Source: Streptomyces tendae
GTDB taxonomy: Bacteria; Actinomycetota; Actinomycetes; Streptomycetales; Streptomycetaceae
Reading direction: 5' to 3'
DNA length: 64,000 nucleotides
Assembly (NCBI RefSeq): GCF_014650435.1
Contig: NZ_BMUY01000008.1
Span: 132,285-196,284, forward strand
Position numbers and translations under genes: made by a program. The notes beneath the pieces were generated by a model. That model was not told where the DNA came from. It saw only the letters and a list, made by a program, of their open reading frames with translations, and made no database searches. Below, one piece after another: positions 1 through 8,713 of the stretch. Numbering within the stretch: position 1 is the first letter of the stretch; each line of letters opens with the position of its first letter.

Positions 1-140
1 GTCCGCGTGACGGCGGGGGTGTCTGACCGGTCCGGTCCGCGTGACGGCTCGGGCCGCCTGACCGGATCCGGTCCGCGTGACGGCGGGGGTGTCTGACCGG
101 TCCGGTCCGCGTGACGGCTCGGGCCGCTTGACCGGTCCGG
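1..140. repeat. Two tandem copies of a 70-bp unit
   Basis: The first 70 bases recur almost exactly from position 71. Each unit is itself two related halves that begin GTCCGCGTGACGGC. The period is not a multiple of three, so a coding repeat is unlikely. No gene is called in 1-352. The minus strand has no stop codon there, so a downstream partner of the ABC operon cannot be fully excluded. Confidence 0.8.
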
Positions 141-240
141 CCCGCATGGCCGCCCGCCGCCTGCGCGACCGCTCGCTCGCCCGCCCGTCCGCCACCTGCC
201 GTCCGGGCCCGTGGGGCGCCCGCCGTCCGCCGCGGGGCGT

Positions 241-312
241 GACCGCCGACGGTGCCGTAACCGCCGATGGTGCTGCGGCCGCCGATGGGGCTGCGACCGC
301 CGACGGTGCCCG
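241..312. repeat. Four tandem copies of an 18-bp unit
   Basis: Four 18-bp units built on ACCGCCGAYGGTGCY lie between the 70-bp repeats and the stop of the ABC permease gene. The period is a multiple of three, but no start, ribosome site or codon pattern supports a gene. It is probably a minisatellite in the 3' flank of the ABC operon. Confidence 0.7.
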
Positions 313-352
313 CCCGTCGACCGTGTGCCGTCGGCCCCGGGTGGCCGGTTCG

Positions 353-2005
353 TCAGCCCTTGCTGACCGCTGTGAGGATCTCCGGCAGCCGGTCCGCCGT
401 GCGTGGCGCGGCCAGCCGCAGGCCCAGCAGCGTCAGTGCCGCGCCGTACACCGCGCCGACCGGCAGCAGCACCCAGCCCAGGTCCGCGGCGCCCGCGCTC
501 ACGTTCAGCCAGATCGTCAGCGCGATGACGGGCGCGCACAGCAGGGCCGCGCCGATCATGCCGCCGAAGATGGAGACCCAGGCCAGCCCGACCTGTCCGG
601 GCGCGACGTTCTTGTACCCCTCCTGCGGGATGGAGTACGGGAAACGGGCCGACGTCCACGCGCCGGTCGCCAGCATCGCCCCGAGCAGCGCGAAGGACAG
701 ACCGAGCGCCTCGGGCAGCTTCCGCCAGTCGTCGAGCATCGCGGTGGTCAGCACCGTGACGAGAGTGGCGTACGGCAGCGTGATCAGCAGCAGCGCCAGC
801 GCACGGGCCCGCAGTTCGACGTAGGCGTCCCGGGTCGAGGAGATCGTCATCGCGACCATCCAGAACGCGGACGTGTCCTGCCCGAACTGGTTGTACATCT
901 GGATGCCGAGCATCCCGGCGGCGAAGCAGGCGAAGTAGACCGAGCCGGTGCCCTGCCAGGCGTTGAACACCGGCACGATCAGACCGATGGCCAGCGACGT
1001 CACCCACGCCGCCTTGGTCTTCGGGTCGCGCCACACATAGCGCAGGGTGCGCTCCATGGTGGTGCCCGTACGTCCGGCGGGCAGCCACCGGGCGGCTCCG
1101 GCCGGGCCGCGCTCGCGCACCGCCTCGGTGTCGTTCTGGAGCGTGGAGCCGTCGGGCGTCGTCATCAGCCGCGTCAGGTGGCGGGCCCACACCCGCAGCA
1201 GCAGCCCCAGCGCCGCGGCCGTCAGCGCCAGCTGGGCCAGCGCGACGCCGTACGACCCGTCGCTCGCCGCGTCCATCGCGCCGACCGCCGACGCCGGCGG
1301 CACCCAGCGCACCACGTCGGCCACCGGGTCCAGCTCGCCCAGCCCCGACGATCCCAGCCGCTGTGCACCGAAGTTGACGAGCTGCGCGCCGACCGCGACG
1401 ACCAGCCCGCTCAGCACCGCGAGATCGCGCCCCTTGCGGCTGGTCAGCAGCCGTACGTTGGCGGCGGCGATGGCCCGCGCCAGGGTCACGCACACCAGCA
1501 GGGCGAGCACCGCGCCGACGACCCCGACGGCGTACGCCGCCCCGCCGTGCGCGACCGCGACCACGGAACCGGCGAACATGCACAGCGTGAACAGCGGCCC
1601 GATGCCCACCAGTGAGGACGTCAGCAGGGCCCGCACCAGGGGACCCGGCCGCAGCGGCAGCATCACCAGCCGGGTCGGGTCGAGCGTCTCGTCGCCGCCG
1701 GGGAAGAACAGCGGCATCACCGCCCAGCCCAGGGCGAGCACCGCGGCGAGCAGGACGACCAGCGAGTCCACGTGCGCGTACCCGCGCAGGGCGATCAGGC
1801 CGATCAGCTGGAGCGCGGCGAAGAGCAGCACGACGACGAGGGAGGCGAGGTAGGCGGCCCGCCGCCCGCCGGACTGCCGCAGCCCGTTGCGCAGGAGCGA
1901 CAGCTTCAGCCGGACGAAGACGGGCGTGATGGACGCGCCGGACGGGACCGGCGGGCCCGATGAGCCGGACGGGACCGGTGCGGCCGGTGTGGTCGGCGCG
2001 CTCAT
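353..2005 (-). CDS. ABC-2-type transporter membrane protein
   Basis: A 550-residue polytopic membrane protein with about a dozen hydrophobic segments. It is the permease half of an exporter whose ATPase is encoded just upstream. Hydrophobic blocks lie at roughly residues 50-100, 125-185 and 200-220, then again from 350 to the C-terminus, in the split arrangement of large ABC-2-like permeases. The start ATG overlaps the ATPase stop as ATGA, which indicates translational coupling. Longer reading upstream would run inside the ATPase gene. Substrate unknown; the protein is large for ABC-2 and could export a peptide, lipid or drug. Confidence 0.85.
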   Translation of the reverse strand: MSAPTTPAAPVPSGSSGPPVPSGASITPVFVRLKLSLLRNGLRQSGGRRAAYLASLVVVLLFAALQLIGLIALRGYAHVDSLVVLLAAVLALGWAVMPLFFPGGDETLDPTRLVMLPLRPGPLVRALLTSSLVGIGPLFTLCMFAGSVVAVAHGGAAYAVGVVGAVLALLVCVTLARAIAAANVRLLTSRKGRDLAVLSGLVVAVGAQLVNFGAQRLGSSGLGELDPVADVVRWVPPASAVGAMDAASDGSYGVALAQLALTAAALGLLLRVWARHLTRLMTTPDGSTLQNDTEAVRERGPAGAARWLPAGRTGTTMERTLRYVWRDPKTKAAWVTSLAIGLIVPVFNAWQGTGSVYFACFAAGMLGIQMYNQFGQDTSAFWMVAMTISSTRDAYVELRARALALLLITLPYATLVTVLTTAMLDDWRKLPEALGLSFALLGAMLATGAWTSARFPYSIPQEGYKNVAPGQVGLAWVSIFGGMIGAALLCAPVIALTIWLNVSAGAADLGWVLLPVGAVYGAALTLLGLRLAAPRTADRLPEILTAVSKG

Positions 2006-2775
2006 CGGGAGCCGCCGCCCAGCCAGTCCAGGTCCGACCCGGCGTCCCGGACCCCCGCACCGACGAGTTCGAGGAACGCCTCCTGCAACGAGGCCGCCTC
2101 GCCGCGCACCTCGGCGAGCGTCCCGGTGGCCCGGATGCGTCCCGCCGCCATGACGGCCACCCAGTCGCACAGCGACTCCACCAGCTCCATGACGTGCGAG
2201 GAGAAGACGACGGTGGCGCCGGAGGCGGTGTAGCGCTCCAGGACGCCCCGGATGGTCTGCGCGGAGACCGGGTCGACACCCTCGAACGGCTCGTCCAGGA
2301 AGAGCACTTCCGGGTTGTGCAGCAGCGCGGCGGCGAGACCGATCTTCTTCCGCATGCCGGTCGAGTAGTCGACGACCAGCTTGTGCTGGGCCCCCGCCAG
2401 GTCGAGTACGTCAAGGAGCTGGGTGGCCCGCTTGTCGACCTCCTCGCCGGGCAGCCCGCGCAACCGTCCGGTGTAGCCGAGCAGTTCCCGCCCCGACAGC
2501 CGCTCGAACAGCCGCAGCCCCTCGGGCAGCACCCCGATCCTGGCCTTCACCTCGACCGGATCGCGCCACACGTCGTGGCCGACGACCTCGACCGACCCCT
2601 GGTCCGGCCGCAGCAGCCCGGTCACCATGGAGAGCGTGGTGGTCTTCCCGGCCCCGTTGGGCCCGACGAGCCCGATGAACTTCCCGGCCGGCAGCTCCAG
2701 ATCGATCCCACCCACGGCCACCTGCTGCCCGAACCGCTTCCAGAGCCCCCGAACCCGCACGGCGCTAGCACTCAC
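2002..2775 (-). CDS. ABC transporter ATP-binding protein
   Basis: The nucleotide-binding subunit of the ABC exporter. It shows Walker A (GPNGAGKTT), the signature region (YSTGMRKK, a CcmA/drug-exporter variant of LSGGQ), Walker B with catalytic Glu (VLFLDEP) and the switch His in VVFSSHVMEL. The GTG at 2775 is preferred because GGAGGGA lies six bases before it. An in-frame ATG at 2796 has no ribosome site. Length is 257 residues, normal for the family. It is first in a two-gene operon with the permease. Substrate unknown. Confidence 0.9.
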   Translation of the reverse strand: MSASAVRVRGLWKRFGQQVAVGGIDLELPAGKFIGLVGPNGAGKTTTLSMVTGLLRPDQGSVEVVGHDVWRDPVEVKARIGVLPEGLRLFERLSGRELLGYTGRLRGLPGEEVDKRATQLLDVLDLAGAQHKLVVDYSTGMRKKIGLAAALLHNPEVLFLDEPFEGVDPVSAQTIRGVLERYTASGATVVFSSHVMELVESLCDWVAVMAAGRIRATGTLAEVRGEAASLQEAFLELVGAGVRDAGSDLDWLGGGSR

Positions 2776-2815
2776 CACATCTCCCTCCGTCACCATGAAC
2801 CCTACGGGGGATCAA

Positions 2816-2900
2816 CGCCCCTGAAAGGGGCGCGGGTCTGTGTCGATATGCGGCTCCGCCGCGTGAGCGCGAGCAACCACGACCGGTCCGCAGCCGCCAA
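2816..2900. repeat. Interspersed intergenic element, copy A
   Basis: It starts with a hairpin (CGCCCCT-GAA-AGGGGCG, 2816-2832), then a conserved stretch including ATATGCGGCTCCGCCGCGTG, itself a GCGGCTCCGCCGC hairpin, then an AACCACGACC-type tail. The same order is found at 10215-10320. The element lies between the stop of the primase-polymerase gene and the ABC operon, so it can terminate the former. From memory this is a common Streptomyces intergenic palindromic repeat. Confidence 0.8.
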
Positions 2901-2934
2901 GAAGACAGCAACCCGGCAGATGAAAAGGCGCCCC

Positions 2935-3588
2935 CTAACGATCCCGCCCGCACGCATACGCCAACGGCGAGATCAACTCCTCCACATCCGGCAACCACCG
3001 ATTCGCAGCGGTCGGCCGGCAGGCCCACTGCACCGCACCCCACGACCCGAACCGCGTCGGGGGCGCCGCCACGTACGAGCCCTCCCCGAGCACACCCAGG
3101 TCCAGGGCCCGGGGCGCCCACCCCAACCGCCGCACGAGGTCCGGCACCTTCGCCCCCGCACCCGGAAGAACGAAGAACCGCATCCGCCGGTCCGGCGCCA
3201 GCGTCACCGGCCCCAGTGTCAGCTCCATCCGCTGCATCCGCGCCAAGGCCAGGAATCCGGCGGTCTCGGGCACGTCGATCGCGTCGAACGTCCGCCCCGT
3301 GGGCAGCAGGATCGACGCCGTCTGCTGCTTCTGCCACATCCGCCGGGCGCCGGTCGCGCTGCCCGTCGCCTGCGCCGCCCAGTCCTCGCGCGCCGGGTGC
3401 GCGCCCGGGGCGGCGCACGCCGGGTCGCCGCAGGAGCAGCGCTGCGCCCCGTCGGCGGGCACCAGCCAGGTGCCGGGAAACACGTCCCAGTGACGCTCCT
3501 CGGCGTAGCGAACGGCGGTCTCCAGCAGCGAGTTGCCGCGCTGCTGCGGGATCTGGGCGGCTTCGGTGCCGGGGATGGTCTCTTCCAC
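2935..3588 (-). CDS. Orphan primase-polymerase (Prim-Pol) N-terminal domain protein
   Basis: A 217-residue protein that looks like the bifunctional DNA primase/polymerase N-terminal fold found in replication proteins of plasmids and phages. Supporting features are the N-terminal ALRYAEE-type opening (here ETAVRYAEERHWDVFPGTW), the Cys-rich CSCGDPACAAPGAHP segment and the later LPTGRTFDAIDVP. No helicase or C-terminal domain follows, and the usual catalytic acidic pair is not obvious. In Streptomyces such chromosomal orphans are conserved with unknown function. GTG at 3588 is preferred over GTG 3612 because GGGAG lies just upstream. It is transcribed away from the regulator at 3906. Confidence 0.7.
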   Translation of the reverse strand: MEETIPGTEAAQIPQQRGNSLLETAVRYAEERHWDVFPGTWLVPADGAQRCSCGDPACAAPGAHPAREDWAAQATGSATGARRMWQKQQTASILLPTGRTFDAIDVPETAGFLALARMQRMELTLGPVTLAPDRRMRFFVLPGAGAKVPDLVRRLGWAPRALDLGVLGEGSYVAAPPTRFGSWGAVQWACRPTAANRWLPDVEELISPLAYACGRDR

Positions 3589-3762
3589 GTGGGTCTCAAC
3601 TCCCGCGCCCACCGGGGGTTACGGGCGTCGTGCGCGCCGGGGAGGTGCGTCGGCACCGCATTCGGGGCGCATGGGTGCATACGTGGGGGCGCGCAGGAGG
3701 ATTCACTGCGGGAGCTGGGTAGCCAGCACTGGGGCCGGCACCGGCCGTTACCCCGGCAATCC

Positions 3763-3798
3763 TCGTAAGCATCGCAAGCTTCGCAAGTCTCGCATTGT
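3763..3798. repeat. Four tandem 9-bp iterons between divergent genes
   Basis: TCGTAAGCA, TCGCAAGCT, TCGCAAGTC and TCGCATTGT follow one another without gaps. They sit in the 317-bp region between the Prim-Pol gene (minus) and the TPR regulator (plus), which otherwise holds no gene. The AT content is higher than the surroundings. This placement suggests binding sites for a regulator of one or both genes. Confidence 0.7.
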
Positions 3799-3905
3799 CG
3801 GCACATCGACTGGGCATTGATCTTCACGGCCGGATCCGTTGCGTCTCGTCCAACGATCCGCCGGGACAGCATCGAGACCGCATGAGACCGCATGGGGGTT
3901 ACGCC

Positions 3906-5291
3906 ATGGCCGCAAGGCCTCTCGTCGCGCGGCAGCCGAACGAACGACTGCAGGCGCTCATTCAGGAAGCGGGCTGCTCGAACGCGGGCCTCGCCCGCCG
4001 GGTCAACGTGTGCGGGGTCGAGCACGGTCTCGACCTGCGGTACGACAAGACCTCCGTGGCCCGCTGGCTGCGCGGCCAGCAACCGCGGGGCCGGGCCCCG
4101 GCGATCATCGCCGAGGCGCTCGGACGCAAGCTCGGCCGCACGGTCACGATCGACGAGATCGGTATGGCCAACGGCAAGAACCTCGCGTCCGGCGTCGGCC
4201 TCCAGTTCTCGCCGACGGTACTGGGGGCCATCGAGCAGGTCTGCGAGCTGTGGCGCAGCGACGTGGGACGCCGGGACTTCCTGTCCGGGTCCTCCGTCGC
4301 CGCCTCGGCACTCGTCGAGCCCAGCCGGGACTGGCTGATTTCCGCCCCCGACCCGCAGGTGTCGCGTTCGGCGGGGCCGCGGGTGGGCCAGTCCGACGTG
4401 GCGGCCGTGCGGGCGATGACGCAGGCCCTGGTGGACCTGGACCACCAGTACGGCAGCGGGCACGTGCGCCCCGTCCTCGTGCACTACCTGAACAGCGTCG
4501 TCTCGGGACTGCTGGCCGGCTCCTACCGGGAGGCGGTCGGCCGGGACCTGTTCGCCACGGTCGCGCGCCTGACCGAACTGGCCGGATACATGGCCGTCGA
4601 CACCGGCCAACCGGGCCTCGCCCAGCGGTACTACATCCAGTCGCTGCGGCTCGCGCAGGCGGCCGGGGACCGCGGCTACGGCGGGTACGTCCTGGCCGCC
4701 TCCATGAGCCACCTCGCCGCGCAGCTCGGGAACCCGCGTGAGATCGCCCAGTTGGCGCGGGCGGCGCAGGAGGGCGCACGCGGGCGGGTGACGCCGCGCG
4801 CGGAGTCGATGTTCCACGCGGCCGAGGCCCGCGGCCACGCGCTCCTCGGCGACGTACGGGCGGCCCACGAGGCGGCCGGGCGGGCGGTCGGCGCGATGGA
4901 GTCGGCCGATCCGGCCTCCGGCGACGACCCGGTGTGGATCGCGCACTTCGACGATGCCTACCTCGCCGACGAGTTGGCGCACTGCCACCGCGACCTGGGC
5001 CAGGCGGACGCGGCCGCCCGCTACGCCCGGCAGTCCCTGGACGGCCACCCCGCGTCACGGGCGCGCAGGCGGGCCATCGGCCATGTGCTGTTGGCCACGG
5101 CGCAGGTGCAGCAGCGGGAGGTCGAACAGGCATGCAACACGGCGACGAAGGCGGTGGAACTGCTGGAGACGCTGCGCTCGAACCGCGGCGCCGAGTACCT
5201 GGACGACTTCCAGGCCCGGCTCGAGCCGTACCGGGAGGAAGCCGTGGTCAGGGAGTTCGGCGCCCGGCTCGACCTGCAGGCCGCCGCGTGA
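3906..5291 (+). CDS. HTH/TPR transcriptional regulator, NsdA-like
   Basis: A 461-residue cytoplasmic regulator. The N-terminal 100 residues form a helix-turn-helix-like domain (RQPNERLQALIQEAGCSN, then TSVARWLRGQQPRG). The rest is alpha-helical with tetratricopeptide-like repeats, for example LAQRYYIQSLRLAQAAGD and ADAAARYARQSLDGHP. The architecture matches the Streptomyces family that includes NsdA, a negative regulator of sporulation and antibiotics; assignment to that exact role is inference. The start ATG has GGGGG seven bases upstream. Divergent from the Prim-Pol gene across the iterons, which may be its target. Confidence 0.8.
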   Translation: MAARPLVARQPNERLQALIQEAGCSNAGLARRVNVCGVEHGLDLRYDKTSVARWLRGQQPRGRAPAIIAEALGRKLGRTVTIDEIGMANGKNLASGVGLQFSPTVLGAIEQVCELWRSDVGRRDFLSGSSVAASALVEPSRDWLISAPDPQVSRSAGPRVGQSDVAAVRAMTQALVDLDHQYGSGHVRPVLVHYLNSVVSGLLAGSYREAVGRDLFATVARLTELAGYMAVDTGQPGLAQRYYIQSLRLAQAAGDRGYGGYVLAASMSHLAAQLGNPREIAQLARAAQEGARGRVTPRAESMFHAAEARGHALLGDVRAAHEAAGRAVGAMESADPASGDDPVWIAHFDDAYLADELAHCHRDLGQADAAARYARQSLDGHPASRARRRAIGHVLLATAQVQQREVEQACNTATKAVELLETLRSNRGAEYLDDFQARLEPYREEAVVREFGARLDLQAAA

Positions 5292-5492
5292 ACGGACGGG
5301 GCGCGGATGAGTGAACACGCGTGAAACTCCGCCGCGGTGAGCGGAAAGGGACATCAACAGCGCACCGCGGCCTGGTTTTGTTACTGCTGTCACAGGGAAG
5401 GAGGTGTCGCCCCGGGCGGCGTGGCAGTGGGCTCGGGGGACCCGGTAGCGTGAGCCGACGATTCCGAAGGTCCCCCATTCGTAGGAGTCCCG

Positions 5493-7229
5493 GTGACGCA
5501 GAGTGGACAGGGCGAGGAGCCCTCGCCGCGGCAAGCGCGCGAAGGCATCGTGCTGCCCTCGGACGGTGGCGAGCCCCTGCTGCCGGGTCTGGCCGGCGCT
5601 CCCGTCGGCCCGCAGGCCGGTGGCCCGGCGCCCGCCTCGGCGCCGCCCGGCGGCCAGGCATGGGACCGGCCCTGGGGCCCCGACCAGCAGCAGAGCCCGT
5701 CCTCCGGCCAGGGCTGGCCCACCCCGCCCGGTGCCGAGCCGTGGGGCGCTCCGGAGACCCCGCAGCAGTCCGCGCCGCCGTCGACGCAGGCATGGCCGCC
5801 CGCGCAGGGCGCCCCGGCACCGGCCCCCGGCGCCCTGCCGCCGCAGGCCGGCCCCGGCCCGCTGCCGCCGGAGGGCGCGCAGCCGCCGTCGTACGGGACA
5901 CCGGCGGGCGACCAGTCCTACGGCGCGCAGTCGTCGTACGGACAGCAGCAGCCCCAGCACCACCAGCACCACCAGCACCACCAGCACCACCAGCACCACC
6001 AGCAGCCCCCGCAGCATCAGCAGCACGGCGGGGGTGTTGCGCCGCTGCCGCCCGCCGACGAGGGCGCGACCCAGTACATACCGCACATACCGCCGGCCGG
6101 ACCGCCCGCCGACGAGGGCGCCACCCAGTACCTGCCGCCGGTTCCGCCCGCCGGGCCGGGTGCGCTGCCTCCGGAGAGACCCGCGCAGCCGTACGCCGCC
6201 GAGTCGACGCAGTATCTCGGCCAGGCACCGCACTACGCGGCGCAGCCCGTGGCCGGGCACCAGCCCCCGCCCGCCGCACCCGCACCCGCGCCCGCGTCAA
6301 ACCCCGACGCCGAGGCCACGCAGTACATCGCGCCCGTGCCCGGCGGCCCCGCCGGCGCCCCGTTCGGTGCCGGGCCCGGCACCGACGAGGGGCGTCAGCC
6401 GCCCGCCGAGTTCGACAACCTCTTCCGCGGCGCGCCGGGTGCCGACGGCCCGGCCTCGGCCACCCAGCAGATGCCCCAATTCGACGCGCCGCAGGCGCCG
6501 TACCCGTCCGGCCAGTCCGTGTACGCCCCGCAGGGCCCGGGCGGCGGCGGTGGCGGCGGCAGGCGGCGCGGGAACGACGACGGCGGCCGCGGCGGGCGAT
6601 CCGGTTCCCGGGTGCCGCTCCTCGCGGCCGTCGGCGTGGGCATCGTCGTCGTCGGGGTCGGTGCCGGCGCGATGATGGCCGGCGGCGGAGAGGACGAGGA
6701 CAAGGGCGGCAACCAGACGGTGTCCGCCACGGCCCCCGCCTCCGAGTCCGCGTCCGCCCCGGCCTCGCCGTCCGTCGACCCGGCCCGGCAGCAGGCCGTC
6801 GAGCTGGACAAGCTGCTCGCCGACAGCGGCACCGGCCGCACCACGGTGATCAACGCCGTGGGCGACGTGAAGACCTGCGACAACCTGTCCCAGGCGGCCA
6901 AGGACCTGCGCGAGGCCGCCAAGCAGCGCAGCGGGCTGGTCGACAGCCTCGCCAAGCTGTCCGTGGACGAACTGCCCCAGCACACGGAGCTGACCACCGC
7001 GCTCAACAAGGCGTGGCAGGCGTCCGCCTCGGCCGACAACCACTACGCGGCCTGGGCCGACCGGACGGCCGGCAAGAAGGGCTGCAAGAAGGGCAGGGCC
7101 GCCACCCAGCCCTCGGCGGCCAACCGGGAGAGCGGCACGGCCAGCAAGGAGAAGGCCAAGGCGGCCAAGCTCTGGAACGCCATCGCCAAGAAGTACGGCC
7201 TGACCGAACGCCAGCCGACCCAGCTCTGA
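5493..7229 (+). CDS. Pro/Gln/His-rich membrane-anchored protein with TQY repeats
   Basis: A 578-residue protein of unknown function. About 370 N-terminal residues are disordered and rich in Pro, Gln, Ala and Gly. They contain a His-rich run of HQH units (DNA 9-mers, 5957-6002) and five Thr-Gln motifs: EGATQYIP, EGATQYLP, ESTQYLG, EATQYIAP and SATQQMP. A single hydrophobic segment (LLAAVGVGIVVVGVGAG, about residue 375-395) anchors it, and about 180 residues follow, probably outside the membrane, with Cys near residues 464 and 530. GTG start with AGGAG six bases before. The TQY motifs resemble preferred sites of actinobacterial Ser/Thr kinases (Thr with hydrophobic residue at +3). Confidence 0.75.
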   Translation: MTQSGQGEEPSPRQAREGIVLPSDGGEPLLPGLAGAPVGPQAGGPAPASAPPGGQAWDRPWGPDQQQSPSSGQGWPTPPGAEPWGAPETPQQSAPPSTQAWPPAQGAPAPAPGALPPQAGPGPLPPEGAQPPSYGTPAGDQSYGAQSSYGQQQPQHHQHHQHHQHHQHHQQPPQHQQHGGGVAPLPPADEGATQYIPHIPPAGPPADEGATQYLPPVPPAGPGALPPERPAQPYAAESTQYLGQAPHYAAQPVAGHQPPPAAPAPAPASNPDAEATQYIAPVPGGPAGAPFGAGPGTDEGRQPPAEFDNLFRGAPGADGPASATQQMPQFDAPQAPYPSGQSVYAPQGPGGGGGGGRRRGNDDGGRGGRSGSRVPLLAAVGVGIVVVGVGAGAMMAGGGEDEDKGGNQTVSATAPASESASAPASPSVDPARQQAVELDKLLADSGTGRTTVINAVGDVKTCDNLSQAAKDLREAAKQRSGLVDSLAKLSVDELPQHTELTTALNKAWQASASADNHYAAWADRTAGKKGCKKGRAATQPSAANRESGTASKEKAKAAKLWNAIAKKYGLTERQPTQL

Positions 7230-7238
7230 GCCGGCGCC

Positions 7239-7260
7239 CCGGGAGGGCCGGCCCTCCCGG
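7239..7260. terminator. Bidirectional terminator
   Basis: A perfect 22-bp palindrome, CCGGGAGGGCC with its complement, lies between the convergent genes ending at 7229 and 7275. No U-tract follows, which is usual in Streptomyces. Confidence 0.65.
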
Positions 7261-7274
7261 CGGCAGGACAGGCC

Positions 7275-8597
7275 CTAAGCCACGTCCGCGTTCTGCAGGG
7301 TGCGGGTGGTGTCCACCGCGCCCTGGCGGGCCGAGACCAGGCGGCCCTCCCGGACGACCTGGAGGGTGACGTCGGCGTTGACCAGGCGCGGGAAGCCCAC
7401 CGAGGCCAGCTTGTCGGCGAACGTCCACCGCAGGTCGGGCGTGAGCCCGCCCGTGCCGACCTCCAGACCGCCGTCGAGGGCCCGCCGTACGGTGTCGGCG
7501 CTCACCTCGCCGTCGCCGAGCGACTCGACGACCTCCTTGAGCACGGTGTACGCGATCCAGGTCGTCTGCACCCCGGCGTCCGCCGCGTCGACGTCGTTGT
7601 TCCCGAACGCCTGCTCCTTGATCAGCTTCTTCAGCCCGTCCCAGGCCGGGGCGCCCACCGACGGGTACCAGCCGGTGACGTACGCCCCCTCGTAGGGCCC
7701 CGACGCACCGCCGCTCGCGTTGATCGTCGTCTGGTCGACGCTGCCGAGCACGGTCGCGGTCCGTACGTCGGGGTGGTCCTCGCTCGCGCGCCGGAAGGAG
7801 TCCATGAAGGTGCCGGTCCGGTCCCCGAGGACGGGCACCACGCACCCCGGCTCCTCGCCCTGGCCGGTGCCCTCCCGCGCCAGCGCCCGCCCGGACTGGT
7901 CGTCGTACGAGGTGGCGTCCTCCGCAGCCCGCTGGTCGTGGGCCCGCTCGTGCCCGCCGGAGCTCAGCCCCGAGTCCAGCAGCACGGGCAGCTGGTCGCC
8001 CGCGATCGTGTCGGGGCGGACCAGCGTCACCGGCCCGCAGGAGTCGGCGAGCGCGCTGCCGAGACCCGCGAGCAGCGCCGGCTGGCCCCCGTTGACCGGG
8101 TACGACAGCGGACTGGTGAACTCCGTGTTGGTGAGGCCGTACCCGCCGATGTACGGGATGCGGGCGCCCTCGAGGACGGGGAAGAAGGAGTCGGCGTACT
8201 GGCTGTAGGAGCCCACGACGGCGACCGCGTTCTCCTTGACCGCTCGGCGGGCACATTTCGCGGCGGCCACGCTGTCGTTGTGGTCGTTGCAGGTCAGCAC
8301 GTTGAGCTTGCGGCCGCCGAGGCCGCCCTGGGAGTTGACCCAGCGGGCGTACGCCTGGGCGAGGGCGGGCATGCCGGGCTTGTTGGTCGCGCCGGTGTCC
8401 TGCGGTGCCCAGGTCATGACGGTGATCGGGTCGTCGTCCCCGGAGCCCCCCGTGGCACCGGGGACGACCCCGCAGCCGACGGCGAGTGACGCGCACGCCA
8501 CCAGCGCGCCCGCGGACAGGACGCCGGTGCGGGTGGCCCGGGAACGGCCGCGGAGGCCGCCGGGGAGAGTGCTGCGGATGGGTCGCCTGCCGGTCAT
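7275..8597 (-). CDS. ABC-type branched-chain amino acid-like solute-binding lipoprotein
   Basis: A 440-residue secreted lipoprotein. An Arg-rich N-terminus leads into a hydrophobic segment and lipobox LAVGCG, with lipidated Cys near residue 42. The body matches periplasmic-binding fold type I receptors of the LivK/amide family: GGLGGRKLNVLTCND, VAVVGSYSQYADSF, IPYIGGYGLTN and a C-terminal TWIAYTVLKEVVESLG. These bind a ligand outside the membrane for an ABC importer, but no permease or ATPase genes adjoin, so it may act as a sensor or with a distant transporter. ATG at 8597 is chosen; a GTG at 8618 with upstream GAGG is an alternative. Confidence 0.8.
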   Translation of the reverse strand: MTGRRPIRSTLPGGLRGRSRATRTGVLSAGALVACASLAVGCGVVPGATGGSGDDDPITVMTWAPQDTGATNKPGMPALAQAYARWVNSQGGLGGRKLNVLTCNDHNDSVAAAKCARRAVKENAVAVVGSYSQYADSFFPVLEGARIPYIGGYGLTNTEFTSPLSYPVNGGQPALLAGLGSALADSCGPVTLVRPDTIAGDQLPVLLDSGLSSGGHERAHDQRAAEDATSYDDQSGRALAREGTGQGEEPGCVVPVLGDRTGTFMDSFRRASEDHPDVRTATVLGSVDQTTINASGGASGPYEGAYVTGWYPSVGAPAWDGLKKLIKEQAFGNNDVDAADAGVQTTWIAYTVLKEVVESLGDGEVSADTVRRALDGGLEVGTGGLTPDLRWTFADKLASVGFPRLVNADVTLQVVREGRLVSARQGAVDTTRTLQNADVA

Positions 8598-8713
8598 GTA
8601 CCCGCACGATTCCGTCACCCGGCCAACCTCGGAGTGACCCGCGGTCAACGCGTGGTGACGCGGAGGTGAATTGCGGGCGCCGGACCGCGGTGGGAAGGGG
8701 GAACGTAGGATCG

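Noticed and set aside
77..1615. 512-codon plus-strand frame with TADG repeats
   Set aside because: Antisense to the ABC permease; the repeats at its start are noncoding minisatellites as far as can be judged.
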